A stretch of 21,845 bases of DNA from an uncultured Desulfovibrio sp. (GTDB lineage: Bacteria > Desulfobacterota > Desulfovibrionia > Desulfovibrionales > Desulfovibrionaceae), in assembly GCA_945871415.1 (NCBI GenBank), contig CAMBWG010000003.1, forward strand, positions 1 to 21,845, written 5' to 3'. This document shows, one piece after another, positions 1-7,690 of this stretch (positions are counted from its first letter, which is position 1; every line of letters begins with the position of its first letter). The position numbers and the translations under genes are program-made. Below the pieces are notes generated by a model. It was not told the origin of the DNA. It made no database searches and saw only the letters and a program-made list of their open reading frames with translations.

Positions 1-10
1 TTTTCAGTCT

Positions 11-156
11 AGATCGTTTCACCTTTGAAAAAGGTGAAACGCGAGGCGGCGGCACAGCGCCGCACGGCCCGAAGTGAGCGGAAAAACCGCGCTTTTTCCG
101 CGAAACGACAGGCCGTATGGTTTGAAATGCAAAGCATTTCAAACTGAAAATGCTCT
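11..156 (+). repeat. Intergenic repeat copy 1 (MITE/REP-like, ~145 bp)
   Basis: This is the first and best structured of seven copies in the window. It contains four consecutive inverted repeats: a perfect 12-bp stem (15-26 with 30-41, loop GAA), a 6-bp GC stem (46-51 with 58-63), a perfect 9-bp stem (78-86 with 93-101) and a perfect 10-bp stem (121-130 with 134-143). The ends are imperfect terminal inverted repeats (GATCGTTTC... and ...GAAAATGCTC), and both are flanked by TA. It lies just before the DUF3540 gene. A GTG-initiated reading frame through it (from 74) is not in frame with that gene. Confidence 0.85.
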
Positions 157-173
157 AATGGAGAAATACAGGC

Positions 174-767
174 ATGGAAGCACTTGCACAGGCATACAAC
201 GGCAGCGCTCTGACCTCCGGGATTGTCAGGGCCCGCGACGGCGACGCACTGCTGACGGCCGGTTCCTTCGGCCTTGTGCGCGCTCGTCGGGCCGAAGGCT
301 GTCTGCTGCAGCCGGAACCCGGGGACACTGTGCTGCTGGCGCTGCTGGACGACGGCAACGCCTGGGCCATCAGCGTTCTGCAACGGGCCGACACGCACGC
401 CCGCGGCGACGTGCTTCTCCCCGCGCGGACGCGCCTCCGGGCCCGGGAACTGAGCTTCAACGCCGATGATCTGCAATTGTCCGGCCGTACCATTGACCTG
501 CGGGCAGGTCTGCTGACCCTGGGCGGGCATCTGCTTCTTCAGGGCTTTGCCGCCGTGCGGACGCTCTGCCGCGATCTGAAGGAACGGGCGCTGCGTCATT
601 CCGGGCATTATGGCGCGCTGGACGAAACGGTGGAGGACCTCGCGCATCGCGCCGCCGGGCGTGTCCGCAGCGAAGCCCGCACATCCTACCGCCTGCGCGC
701 CGAACGTGCCGACATCCGCGCCGCCGAACAGGTTGATATTGACGGACGACACATCAAGGTAGGCTAG
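174..767 (+). CDS. DUF3540 family protein, T6SS-associated
   Basis: A 197-residue protein recognised as DUF3540 by its overall pattern: an N-terminal beta-rich part with a GDTVLLAL segment, then repeated short beta strands in the middle (LRARELSFNADDLQLSGRTI), and a charged helical C-terminal half ending in RAAEQVDIDGRHIKVG. The middle resembles the beta-helix shaft of spike-type proteins. The family commonly occurs beside DUF4150 PAAR-like and DUF2169 proteins in T6SS loci, where a role in spike-tip or effector assembly is presumed but not proven. The ATG at 174 follows a GGAG about ten bases upstream. The stop is 3 bp before the next ATG, so the two genes are probably translated together. 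No signal peptide or membrane segment is visible, which fits a cytoplasmic or baseplate-associated role. Confidence 0.75.
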   Translation: MEALAQAYNGSALTSGIVRARDGDALLTAGSFGLVRARRAEGCLLQPEPGDTVLLALLDDGNAWAISVLQRADTHARGDVLLPARTRLRARELSFNADDLQLSGRTIDLRAGLLTLGGHLLLQGFAAVRTLCRDLKERALRHSGHYGALDETVEDLAHRAAGRVRSEARTSYRLRAERADIRAAEQVDIDGRHIKVG

Positions 768-770
768 CCC

Positions 771-1172
771 ATGTTTGCCCTCACCCTCAAAGGCGGCACC
801 TGCATGAGCACGCCGCCGGACGTCTGCCAGACGCCCGCGCCCCCCGGCTCTCCCGTGCCGACGCCCTACGTCAACATTTTTCAGTGTTCCATGGTCACGC
901 CCAACACGGCCTGTTCCAAGGTCTTTATCGACGGTTCTCCGGCCCTGCACATCAAGTCCGCAACGGCGCTTTCCAACGGCGACGAGCCGGGCGTCAACGG
1001 CGGCACGGCTTCGGGGAAGTTCATCGGCAAGGGCGAATTTACAAAGGGCTCGCAAAAGGTGTCGCTGGAAGGCAAGGCTGCCGTGTCCCAGGGGGCAAGC
1101 ACCAAGCACAATCAGGGCAACACCACGGGCATGTGCTGCATGGCCGCCCAGGCGAAGGTGCAGATTGCCTAG
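771..1172 (+). CDS. PAAR-like DUF4150 protein (probable T6SS spike tip)
   Basis: A 133-residue protein with the DUF4150 signature: an N-terminal MFALTLKGGTCMSTPPDVC, the proline-rich PVPTPYVNI stretch, then glycine-rich turns (SNGDEPGVNGGTASGKFIGKG). The C-terminus carries a MCCMAAQAKVQ segment. DUF4150 proteins are PAAR-like and are thought to cap the VgrG spike and carry or couple effectors. I keep the start at 771 because the family usually begins with MFA..GGG.C; an ATG at 804 also has an AGGCGG-like ribosome site upstream and is the alternative. No toxin domain is fused, so any effector would be a separate protein. It lies 3 bp after the DUF3540 gene and overlaps the start of tssJ. Confidence 0.8.
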   Translation: MFALTLKGGTCMSTPPDVCQTPAPPGSPVPTPYVNIFQCSMVTPNTACSKVFIDGSPALHIKSATALSNGDEPGVNGGTASGKFIGKGEFTKGSQKVSLEGKAAVSQGASTKHNQGNTTGMCCMAAQAKVQIA

Positions 1173-1776
1173 CCGCCATCGCCATAACGGACGCTGCCGT
1201 TATCCCGCGCTGGCCGCTGCGCTGGTCTGCGGCCTGCTGCTGACGGCCTGCGGCGGCACGTCGCCCGAGCCCGCGCAGCCGCTGCCCCCGGCGGTCGAAA
1301 ATCCCGCCGACGTGGTCTGGAATCTGGAGCCCGGAGGACTGCGCTGCCGTCTGGAGGCATCTCCGGATCTCAATCGAGACAGAAACACGTCGCTGGGTCT
1401 GACGCTCTGTCTGTACCAGCTCAGGGACTATGCGGCCTTTACGACCAAAAGCGCTCACCCCGAAGGCCTCGACGAACTGCTGCAATGCCGTCCCGAGACG
1501 GCACAGGCCCAGAGCGCGCGTCTGTTTCAGCTCCAGCCCGGCGCACAACTGGATATCGTCATGGATCGCGCCGAACACGCCCGTTATCTCGGCGTCGTGG
1601 CCGGCTATACTCATCTTATCCCGGATCAGTGCGCCGCCGTTCTGCCCTTCCCCCTGCACACAAGTACGGAAGGCGTCATCTTCCGGACAACGCTGTACAA
1701 TGCCGCCCCCGCCCAGGTGCTGATCCGCCTTGGAGAAAGCTCTCTCAGTGTCACAGGAGCCGAACGTGTACGATAA
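1165..1776 (+). CDS. tssJ: T6SS outer-membrane lipoprotein TssJ
   Basis: A 203-residue lipoprotein. It has a basic N-terminus (RHRHNGRCR), a hydrophobic core (residues 14-26) and the lipobox LTAC with the acylated Cys at residue 29. The mature part shows the TssJ pattern: NLEPGGLRCRLEASPDLN, then LTLCLYQL, a loop, and a final beta segment (TLYNAAPAQVLIRLGESSL). TssJ sits in the outer membrane and binds the periplasmic C-terminal domain of TssM to form the TssJLM trans-envelope complex. The start is a TTG at 1165, with AGGCGAAGG just upstream. It overlaps the stop of the PAAR-like gene by 8 bp, which suggests translational coupling. The end overlaps the probable start of tssK. The position directly before tssK, tssL and tssM supports the call. 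Confidence 0.88.
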   Translation: MPSRHRHNGRCRYPALAAALVCGLLLTACGGTSPEPAQPLPPAVENPADVVWNLEPGGLRCRLEASPDLNRDRNTSLGLTLCLYQLRDYAAFTTKSAHPEGLDELLQCRPETAQAQSARLFQLQPGAQLDIVMDRAEHARYLGVVAGYTHLIPDQCAAVLPFPLHTSTEGVIFRTTLYNAAPAQVLIRLGESSLSVTGAERVR

Positions 1777-3151
1777 TCCGCTTTTCTGGGAACACGGCCT
1801 TTTCTTGCAGCCACAGCATTTCCAGCTTGCCCACAGGCAGCAGCTCGCGACGCTTACGCGCATGGTTTCCCTGCTGAACCCCTATCTCTGGGGCGTGCGC
1901 CGTCTGGCCGTCAATGAAGAAGCCCTGAATAACGGCACGTTCGAGGTCACCCGGCTGGAACTGCTGCTTCATTCCGGCGAATGGGCCGTGCTGCCCGCCA
2001 ACGCCAGTCTGCCGCCCCGCTCCTTCCTTGCCTCCTGGACAACGCCGGAAGAACCGCTGCCCGTCTGGCTGGCGCTGGCCGGATTCCGCGAGCAGGGAAA
2101 TAACGTCCTGCGGACGGACTCCCCCGCCGACGCGCCCGAAACATTCCGTTATACGGCCCCGCTTGCGCCGGAAACCGTCCCCGATCTCATGGGTGACGGC
2201 CCGGAAGCCGATATCAACACCCTGCGTTTTAATCTGCGTCTCTGCTTCAGCCCCGACGACTGCCCCGATCTGCCGCGTTTTCCTCTGGCGCGTCTCATCC
2301 GCGACGGCGAGCGCGTCCGTCTCGACACATCCTTTACGCCGCCCTGCGTGGACATCAACGCCGCCCCCGAGCTGCGCCGCCTGCTGCACGATGTGCGGGA
2401 CACCCTGCTGTCGCGCAGTCATCAGCTGGAGGAATACAAGATTATTGCCGGCGACGCGGGCGTTTCCGGCGTATCCTCCCTGCACGGTATCACCCTGTTC
2501 AGCGTGCTTGGGGTCCTCAGCCGCAACGCTCCCGAGCTGGAGCAGTTTCTGGATGCGCCGTCCATCCATCCCTGGCCCGTCTACCGGGCCCTCTGCCGCC
2601 TGGTGGGCGAGCTGTCCGTCTTTTCCGCAACGCTCTCCGCGCTGGGAGAAACGCCGCAGGGCACGCGCGCCCTGCCGCCCTACGATCACGAAAATCTCCA
2701 GCGCTGTTTTCAGGCCGCCTGCGGCATCATAGCCCGTCTTGTGGATACCTTCGTCATCGGTCCCGCATTTACCTTTGCGCTGGAAAAACAGGGCCGCCCC
2801 GAACTGCTGGGCACCGTCATGCCCCAGAGTGCCCGGGCGGGCGTCTATACCTACTGGCTGCTGGTCAGAACGTCTCAGGCCGAAGGCATGGCCGAACGTA
2901 TGGAACGCCTTGCCAAGCTGGCGCCGACCGAAAGCCTCGACGGCATTGTGGCGCAGGCCCTTCCCGGCGTGCGCCTGCGCCATTCTCAGCAGCCGCCCGC
3001 GGGTCTCCCCCTGCGGACGGACACGCTCTATTTCACCATTGACCAGAATGATCCCCTCTGGCGCAAAATCATGCAGCACGGCAATCTTGCCCTCATGCTT
3101 CCCGGTCCCCCCGAGGATCTGTCCGTTGTGCTGGCCGTCATCCAGCGATAG
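1766..3151 (+). CDS. tssK: T6SS baseplate protein TssK
   Basis: A 461-residue TssK recognised by its N-terminus, NPLFWEHGLFLQPQHFQ, which is the family hallmark. Later features are the LLPTESLDGIVAQALPGVRL region and a C-terminal YFTIDQNDPLWRKIMQ segment. TssK is the trimeric baseplate part that links the wedge (TssE/F/G) to the TssJLM membrane complex. I choose GTG 1766 because AGGAG lies six bases upstream and the protein then begins at the conserved block. TTG 1730 and GTG 1748 would add 12 or 6 residues not typical of the family. The start overlaps the end of tssJ by 11 bp. The TAG stop is immediately followed by repeat copy 2, so the C-terminal end may have been set by the insertion. Confidence 0.93.
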   Translation: MYDNPLFWEHGLFLQPQHFQLAHRQQLATLTRMVSLLNPYLWGVRRLAVNEEALNNGTFEVTRLELLLHSGEWAVLPANASLPPRSFLASWTTPEEPLPVWLALAGFREQGNNVLRTDSPADAPETFRYTAPLAPETVPDLMGDGPEADINTLRFNLRLCFSPDDCPDLPRFPLARLIRDGERVRLDTSFTPPCVDINAAPELRRLLHDVRDTLLSRSHQLEEYKIIAGDAGVSGVSSLHGITLFSVLGVLSRNAPELEQFLDAPSIHPWPVYRALCRLVGELSVFSATLSALGETPQGTRALPPYDHENLQRCFQAACGIIARLVDTFVIGPAFTFALEKQGRPELLGTVMPQSARAGVYTYWLLVRTSQAEGMAERMERLAKLAPTESLDGIVAQALPGVRLRHSQQPPAGLPLRTDTLYFTIDQNDPLWRKIMQHGNLALMLPGPPEDLSVVLAVIQR

Positions 3152-3294
3152 CGCGTCTGCCTTTGAAAAAAGCGGACCCCGAGGCGGCGGCACAGCGTCC
3201 CCCGGCCCGAATTGAGCGGAAAAACCACGTTTTTCCGCGAAAACGACAGGCCGCAGGGTTTGAAACGCAACGCCTTTCAAACTGAAAATACTCT
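3150..3294 (+). repeat. Intergenic repeat copy 2
   Basis: This copy begins at the TAG stop codon of tssK (TA then GCGCGTCTGCC) and ends with ACTGAAAATACTCT. The GCGGAAAAA/TTTTTCCGC stem is perfect, with loop CCACG. The final stem (TTTGAAACGC/GCCTTTCAAA) has one mismatch. The first hairpin is altered. It fills most of the tssK-tssL gap (3152-3322). A GTG-initiated frame from 3212 runs in frame into tssL, so automated annotation may wrongly extend TssL by 37 residues. Confidence 0.85.
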
Positions 3295-3322
3295 GAGTTT
3301 TCCACCCCGAACCCTTTTGCGC

Positions 3323-4132
3323 ATGAACTTTCTGTCCCGATTTTCCCGCCTGATGGCCGAAGCCCTGCATTGCGCCAGCGCCCCCGAAGGGCTGGCTCTG
3401 CCGCTGCACGAAGTGCGCGAGCGCCTGCAGGCTCTGGCCGACGAAGAACGCAGCCGCCCGCTCCCGAGTCCCGCGGAGGCGCTGCCCGCGCCCCTTCCCG
3501 CAACGCTCCCCCTGCCGGATGCGGCCGACGGGACGGACGACGCGGCCCGCCACATCCGGCTGGCCTGCGACAACGCCCGTTTTGCCGTCTATGCCTGGGT
3601 TGACGAACTGCTCCTGCAAAGTCCCCGCCTTGACGCGGCGGACTGGCTTTCCCACAGCCTGCAGTACCGGTATTGCGGCACAACGTCCGCCGGCCGGGAG
3701 TTCTTTACCCGTCTGACAGGCATTATCCGCAACGCGCTCCCTCCGGCGGAAAACGAACCTCCCGCCGCCGGTGAGGAAGAAGAATTTGGCGACGAGGTTC
3801 TCCGGGCTCTGGAAGCCTTTGTCCTTCACGGCGGCGACGAACTTTCCACCGCAGCCGTCCGCGTCTATGCTCTCTGCCTGCTGTACGGCTTCAAGGGCAT
3901 GCTGCGCGATACCCCGGAAACGCTCAACCGCTGCCGCAAGGCCGCGCACGCTCTTCTGCTGCGCGACGAGCCTCCCCCGACGCCCAATCTTCCGCAGGAG
4001 AGGCCCGTTGCTCCGTTTGTGGCCGTCGCGCTGGAAAAGGCCGCCTACGTTATTCTGCCGCCTGTGCTTGTCCTGCTGTTCGGCGCGTTGTGCGCCGCCG
4101 TGCTGGCCGACATTCCGCTGCCGAAATTTTAG
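3323..4132 (+). CDS. tssL: T6SS inner-membrane protein TssL (DotU family)
   Basis: A 269-residue DotU/TssL protein. The cytoplasmic domain contains the family pattern ARFAVYAWVDELLL (about residues 90-103), then SLQYRYCGTTSAGREFF, and a second helical half with ALCLLYGFKGML. A single C-terminal membrane helix (about residues 240-262) is followed by only a few residues ending LPKF. There is therefore no periplasmic OmpA-like peptidoglycan-binding extension of the kind seen in some TssL proteins. TssL recruits the baseplate and partners with TssM. The ATG at 3323 is chosen because everything upstream in frame is repeat sequence; the ribosome site here is weak. The stop TAG coincides with the edge of an inverted partial repeat. 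A Pro/Ala-rich insert lies near residues 50-70. Confidence 0.92.
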   Translation: MNFLSRFSRLMAEALHCASAPEGLALPLHEVRERLQALADEERSRPLPSPAEALPAPLPATLPLPDAADGTDDAARHIRLACDNARFAVYAWVDELLLQSPRLDAADWLSHSLQYRYCGTTSAGREFFTRLTGIIRNALPPAENEPPAAGEEEEFGDEVLRALEAFVLHGGDELSTAAVRVYALCLLYGFKGMLRDTPETLNRCRKAAHALLLRDEPPPTPNLPQERPVAPFVAVALEKAAYVILPPVLVLLFGALCAAVLADIPLPKF

Positions 4133-4179
4133 CGCATTTTCAGTTTGAAACGCTTCGCCTTTCAAAACCTTACGGCCTG
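4131..4179 (-). repeat. Truncated, inverted copy of the intergenic repeat (copy 3)
   Basis: The sequence starting at the tssL stop (TAGCGCATTTTCAGTTTGAA) is the reverse complement of the right end of the other copies. It includes the ~10-bp palindromic arm pair around CTT (TTTGAAACGC on one side, GCCTTTCAAA on the other, one mismatch) and then TTACGGCCTG. Similarity fades after about 4179. It is the only copy in reverse orientation and the most decayed. Confidence 0.7.
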
Positions 4180-4396
4180 AGGCAAAACGCCCCTGAAGGG
4201 TGTTCCCGCTAAATCGCTCTTCCGGGGGAAGGAAGCCCCCCGGGCCGGCGCGCAAGGGGCACAGACAATGTGGCAGGCATCTTTCAATGGTCATGCGTGG
4301 CCGCAACATATATTCATCTGAAATAGCTTGTGAATTTATGTTAACAGGCCTTAGCGCCTCCGAAGACGTTTTCTCCATCCGCAAGGATTCATACAC
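4180..4396. promoter_or_regulatory. tssL-tssM gap with AT-rich leader and sigma54-like site
   Basis: This stretch contains no gene. The left part is GC-rich and has a weak hairpin (AACGCCC with GGGTGTT). At 4271-4286 the sequence TGGCAGGCATCTTTCA matches the sigma54 pattern TGGCACG-N4-TTGCW at 10 of 12 defined positions, but it lacks the highly conserved G of the -12 GC. Downstream (4300-4345) the DNA becomes markedly AT-rich compared with the neighbourhood, as expected for a promoter or leader. AAGGA at 4383-4387 is the likely ribosome site for tssM. The promoter assignment is inference. Confidence 0.3.
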
Positions 4397-7300
4397 ATGC
4401 AGGTATTAGGCAAAATTCTGAAAGTACTGCTCTGTCTGGCGCTGCTGGCGCTGGTTCTGGGGCTTCTGACGGCGCTGGCATGGTGGATGCACTGGCCGCT
4501 GGCAACCGGCGCGGTCATACTGCTGGGCCTGCTGGCGCTGGCGGTTCTGATTATTGCCGTACGGGCCGGAGTGCGCTGGAGCAACAAAAAGCTTTTCATC
4601 CGCAAGGTGCTTGACGAACAGCAGGCCGTAACCATGAACGCCCCCGCCATAGGCGGCATGGCCGACGCATGGCGGCAGGGCATGCAGATCATGGCTACGT
4701 CGCCCGCACGCTTTCATCAGACCCTGCGCTTCAGTCAGCCGTGGTTTCTGACCCTGACACTGGATGACGGCCCCTCGCTCTTTCAGGGGGCCGGCAAGAC
4801 CGTGCCCGCCGACGACAACGCGCCGCTGCACTGGCATTTTCTGCGCTCGTCCGTAGCGCTGGAATGCGCCGCGCCCGAAGGCGACGCGCAGGACTGGAGC
4901 ACGCTGCTGGAACTGGCCGCGCGCCAGCGCGGCGGCTGCCCCTTCCGGGGGCTGGTGCTGGTCGTGTCGGCCCGCACCCTGCGCGAGACCGGGGAAGACC
5001 TCCTGCCCGCGCGCGGTATGAATCTGGCCAATATTGTACAGCAGTTCCTGCTCAGCCGCCGCCGCTCCTGCCCTGTCTTCGTGCTGGTGCGCGATCTGGA
5101 GACGCTGCCGGGCATGGACGCCCTGACGCGTCTGCTGCCGCCCGCCATGCTGGAAAGCTCTCCCGGCCTTGTGCTGCAAAAGCCGGAAGAAGAACTGCCG
5201 CACGTAACCGAACAGGTCGCCCGGCTTCTGGAACGCGGCCTTCAGGAACAGGCCGTGGACGGCATGCCTCCCCGGGGGGACGCCCTGCGGGCCCTCTGCG
5301 ATCTGCGGGATCTCGGCCCGCGCCTGACGCGTCTGCTGTCGCCGCTGTGCACGCCGGTCGTGCATCAGGCATTCAGTCCGCTGCGCGGCGTCCATTTCTG
5401 CTTTGGCTCGCCCCTGCCGGACAGGGGCGGCCAGCCTCCCTTCGTTCTCCCCTATTTTTCCGATGTGCTGCCCATGCAGGGCTATTCCCGCCCCCTTGGC
5501 GGCAGTCTGCCCTTTTTTGCCTCCACCCGCCTGTGGATGCTGGGCGCGTGGCTGCTGATCACCCTCTTTGTCTGCGGCCTGCTGACGGCAAATACCGTCT
5601 ATCAGCGCAACGTCCTTCAGCTGCCCCCGCCGCGCACGGAAAGCATTTCCCATAACGAGCGCACACAGAAACTGTATGCGGAAATGCTCTATGCGCTGCA
5701 GCTGGAAAAGGCCCGTAAAAACTGGCTCCTGCCGACGCTGGGCCTGAACATGCTGGAACGGGCGGAACAGCAGTGCAAGCTGCGCTTTGTGGAACAGACC
5801 TACGCCGCCGTCATGGCGCCCCTGCGCAGCCGTCTCCTGCATCAGCTCAATCAGCCTGTGACCGAACAGAACAAGGCGCAGGCCCGGGACTCGGCCCTGC
5901 TTATCGGCTGGCTCTGCGATGTCATTTCCGAAAAGCTGCGTACCGGTACCGTGGAAGAAAAGAAGCGCATGGAAGTCTTCCCGCTGATCGGCAATTATGA
6001 AGACTGGAACATGATTTCCGCCCAGCTCTATCTTTTCGCGCTGGACTGGATGCCCGACGGGGAAATGCAGGATGCTCTGGCAGCGGGAGTCCGCTCCCTG
6101 CTGGATCGCGCCGTCAGCCGCGACAATGCTTCTCTGCTGGATGACGTGGAGCAGGGCGTCAATGCCGGCATGCCCGCGGCGCGCATCTGCCTCTCGCACT
6201 TCTGGACAGAAACGCCCCTCGGCGGAGAAAAGGAAATGTGCATTCCTCCGGTCTATACGGCGCGCGGCTATGCCGTCGTGGAGGATGCGCTTGGAGATAT
6301 CCTGACCATCGGCGGCAACAGTCCCGGCATGCGTCAGAATATCGAGGCCTACCGCCACGAATATCTGCGGCGGTATGAACGCTCCTGGCGCGAATTTGCC
6401 ACGGCATTCGGGCAGGGATGGAGCAATCTGCAGCAAAGCGAGATCTTCGCCGCCATGGGAGCCGAAGGCAGCGCGGCGTCCCTGCCGCATGTGCGTCTGC
6501 TGCGCCGCATGGGAAGCGAACTGCTGCCGCTGGCCCGTCAGGCAAAAGCCACCGGCACAAGCCTGTCGCCCTGGGTGCAGGATGCGCTGCTGCTGCAGGT
6601 TCTCTGCGACATCGCCCTCGCCAATCCCCGGAGCGACAACCCTCAGGCATGGCGCGGCATTCTCTCTCTGTCGCTGGAATCGCCCGAGCTGCTGGCCGCC
6701 CTGCGCGACGTGACCCGGGACATGGATCATCTGCGGCAGTCTCTGGAAGCCGCCATGGGGCTGCGGCATTATCTGGGCCACTGCACGGAACTGCTGCGCA
6801 TCATGGCCAGTCAGGGCCGCTCGCTGACACTGGCTCAGGAGCATTTCGCCAATACCAAGGATGCTCCGGCCGAAAGTCCCTATACCGGCGCGCGCGAAGC
6901 CGTGAAGGCGGTTGTGCAGCCTCTGGCCGCGCCGCACGGCGCGGGACGTCTGCTCCTGGCCGATCTGCTCGACAGCCTGCGGCAGGGCATTACCGTGCAG
7001 GCGGCGGCCGCCGTGCAGCACAAGTGGGAAAACGAAGTTCTCAGCAGTCCCGCCGCCCTGTACGAGGGCAGCAATCTCGAGGCCCTTTACGGCAAGGACG
7101 GCGTGGTGACGCGTTTCCTTTCCCAGACGCTCGCCCCCCTGTTCCGGCGGCAGGACGCCGCGCCGGCGGCCGCCTTCTGGGACGGAACGCCCTTCCCCTT
7201 TACCGCCGACTTCCTCTCTGCCATTTCCCGCGCCGAAGCCGTGGCCGCCGTGCCGCCGCGTGACGCCTACGACGTCCTGCTGCGCTCGCAGCCGACAATC

Positions 7301-7690
7301 CTCAACCGCGAAGCCACACAGCGCCCCGACAGCACAGAATTCTATCTCCAGTGCACGGATGCGCCGCAACGACTGCTCAACAACAATTACCCGCGCTCGG
7401 CCCGCATACATTATGCGCCCGCGCAGTGCGCCGCAGCGGGCATTGTCCTGCGCTTCCCCGATTTTGAAGCCCGGTACGCCTATCCCGACTTCGTCGCCTT
7501 CCTGCGCGATTTCCAGTACGGCGAGCGCACCTTCACCCCCAACGACTTCCCCGATGCCGCCCGGAAGCTCGCCGCCATTTCGGCGACAAGCCTTACGGTG
7601 CGTCTGCTGCCCGACAATTCCGCCGCCATCCTCGAAGCCAAGGACAACGAACCCGCCACCCTGCCCGAAAGGATCGTCTACACATGGTAA
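4397..7690 (+). CDS. tssM: T6SS inner-membrane protein TssM (IcmF family)
   Basis: A 1097-residue TssM. Two N-terminal membrane helices (about residues 8-30 and 32-52) and a third near residues 379-397 delimit a cytoplasmic loop. A long periplasmic region follows. Its C-terminal part (FTADFLSAISRAEAV, then LRFPDFEARYAYPDF..) matches the family's TssJ-binding end. TssM spans the periplasm and, with TssL and TssJ, anchors the machine. The loop contains PWFLTL at 115-120, the usual lead-in to a P-loop. However, the aligned P-loop itself reads LDDGPSLF; a GAGKT at 131-135 lies where other members have NSGLxF. The Walker B region reads VALECA instead of LLDTAG. The NTPase is therefore probably inactive. 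The stop overlaps the next start by 7 bp. Confidence 0.92.
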   Translation: MQVLGKILKVLLCLALLALVLGLLTALAWWMHWPLATGAVILLGLLALAVLIIAVRAGVRWSNKKLFIRKVLDEQQAVTMNAPAIGGMADAWRQGMQIMATSPARFHQTLRFSQPWFLTLTLDDGPSLFQGAGKTVPADDNAPLHWHFLRSSVALECAAPEGDAQDWSTLLELAARQRGGCPFRGLVLVVSARTLRETGEDLLPARGMNLANIVQQFLLSRRRSCPVFVLVRDLETLPGMDALTRLLPPAMLESSPGLVLQKPEEELPHVTEQVARLLERGLQEQAVDGMPPRGDALRALCDLRDLGPRLTRLLSPLCTPVVHQAFSPLRGVHFCFGSPLPDRGGQPPFVLPYFSDVLPMQGYSRPLGGSLPFFASTRLWMLGAWLLITLFVCGLLTANTVYQRNVLQLPPPRTESISHNERTQKLYAEMLYALQLEKARKNWLLPTLGLNMLERAEQQCKLRFVEQTYAAVMAPLRSRLLHQLNQPVTEQNKAQARDSALLIGWLCDVISEKLRTGTVEEKKRMEVFPLIGNYEDWNMISAQLYLFALDWMPDGEMQDALAAGVRSLLDRAVSRDNASLLDDVEQGVNAGMPAARICLSHFWTETPLGGEKEMCIPPVYTARGYAVVEDALGDILTIGGNSPGMRQNIEAYRHEYLRRYERSWREFATAFGQGWSNLQQSEIFAAMGAEGSAASLPHVRLLRRMGSELLPLARQAKATGTSLSPWVQDALLLQVLCDIALANPRSDNPQAWRGILSLSLESPELLAALRDVTRDMDHLRQSLEAAMGLRHYLGHCTELLRIMASQGRSLTLAQEHFANTKDAPAESPYTGAREAVKAVVQPLAAPHGAGRLLLADLLDSLRQGITVQAAAAVQHKWENEVLSSPAALYEGSNLEALYGKDGVVTRFLSQTLAPLFRRQDAAPAAAFWDGTPFPFTADFLSAISRAEAVAAVPPRDAYDVLLRSQPTILNREATQRPDSTEFYLQCTDAPQRLLNNNYPRSARIHYAPAQCAAAGIVLRFPDFEARYAYPDFVAFLRDFQYGERTFTPNDFPDAARKLAAISATSLTVRLLPDNSAAILEAKDNEPATLPERIVYTW

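Noticed and set aside
4787..4801. GAGKT in TssM as an active Walker A motif
   Set aside because: Alignment with the conserved PWF lead-in places it after the true P-loop position, and no matching Walker B is seen. It is kept as an open question in the findings.
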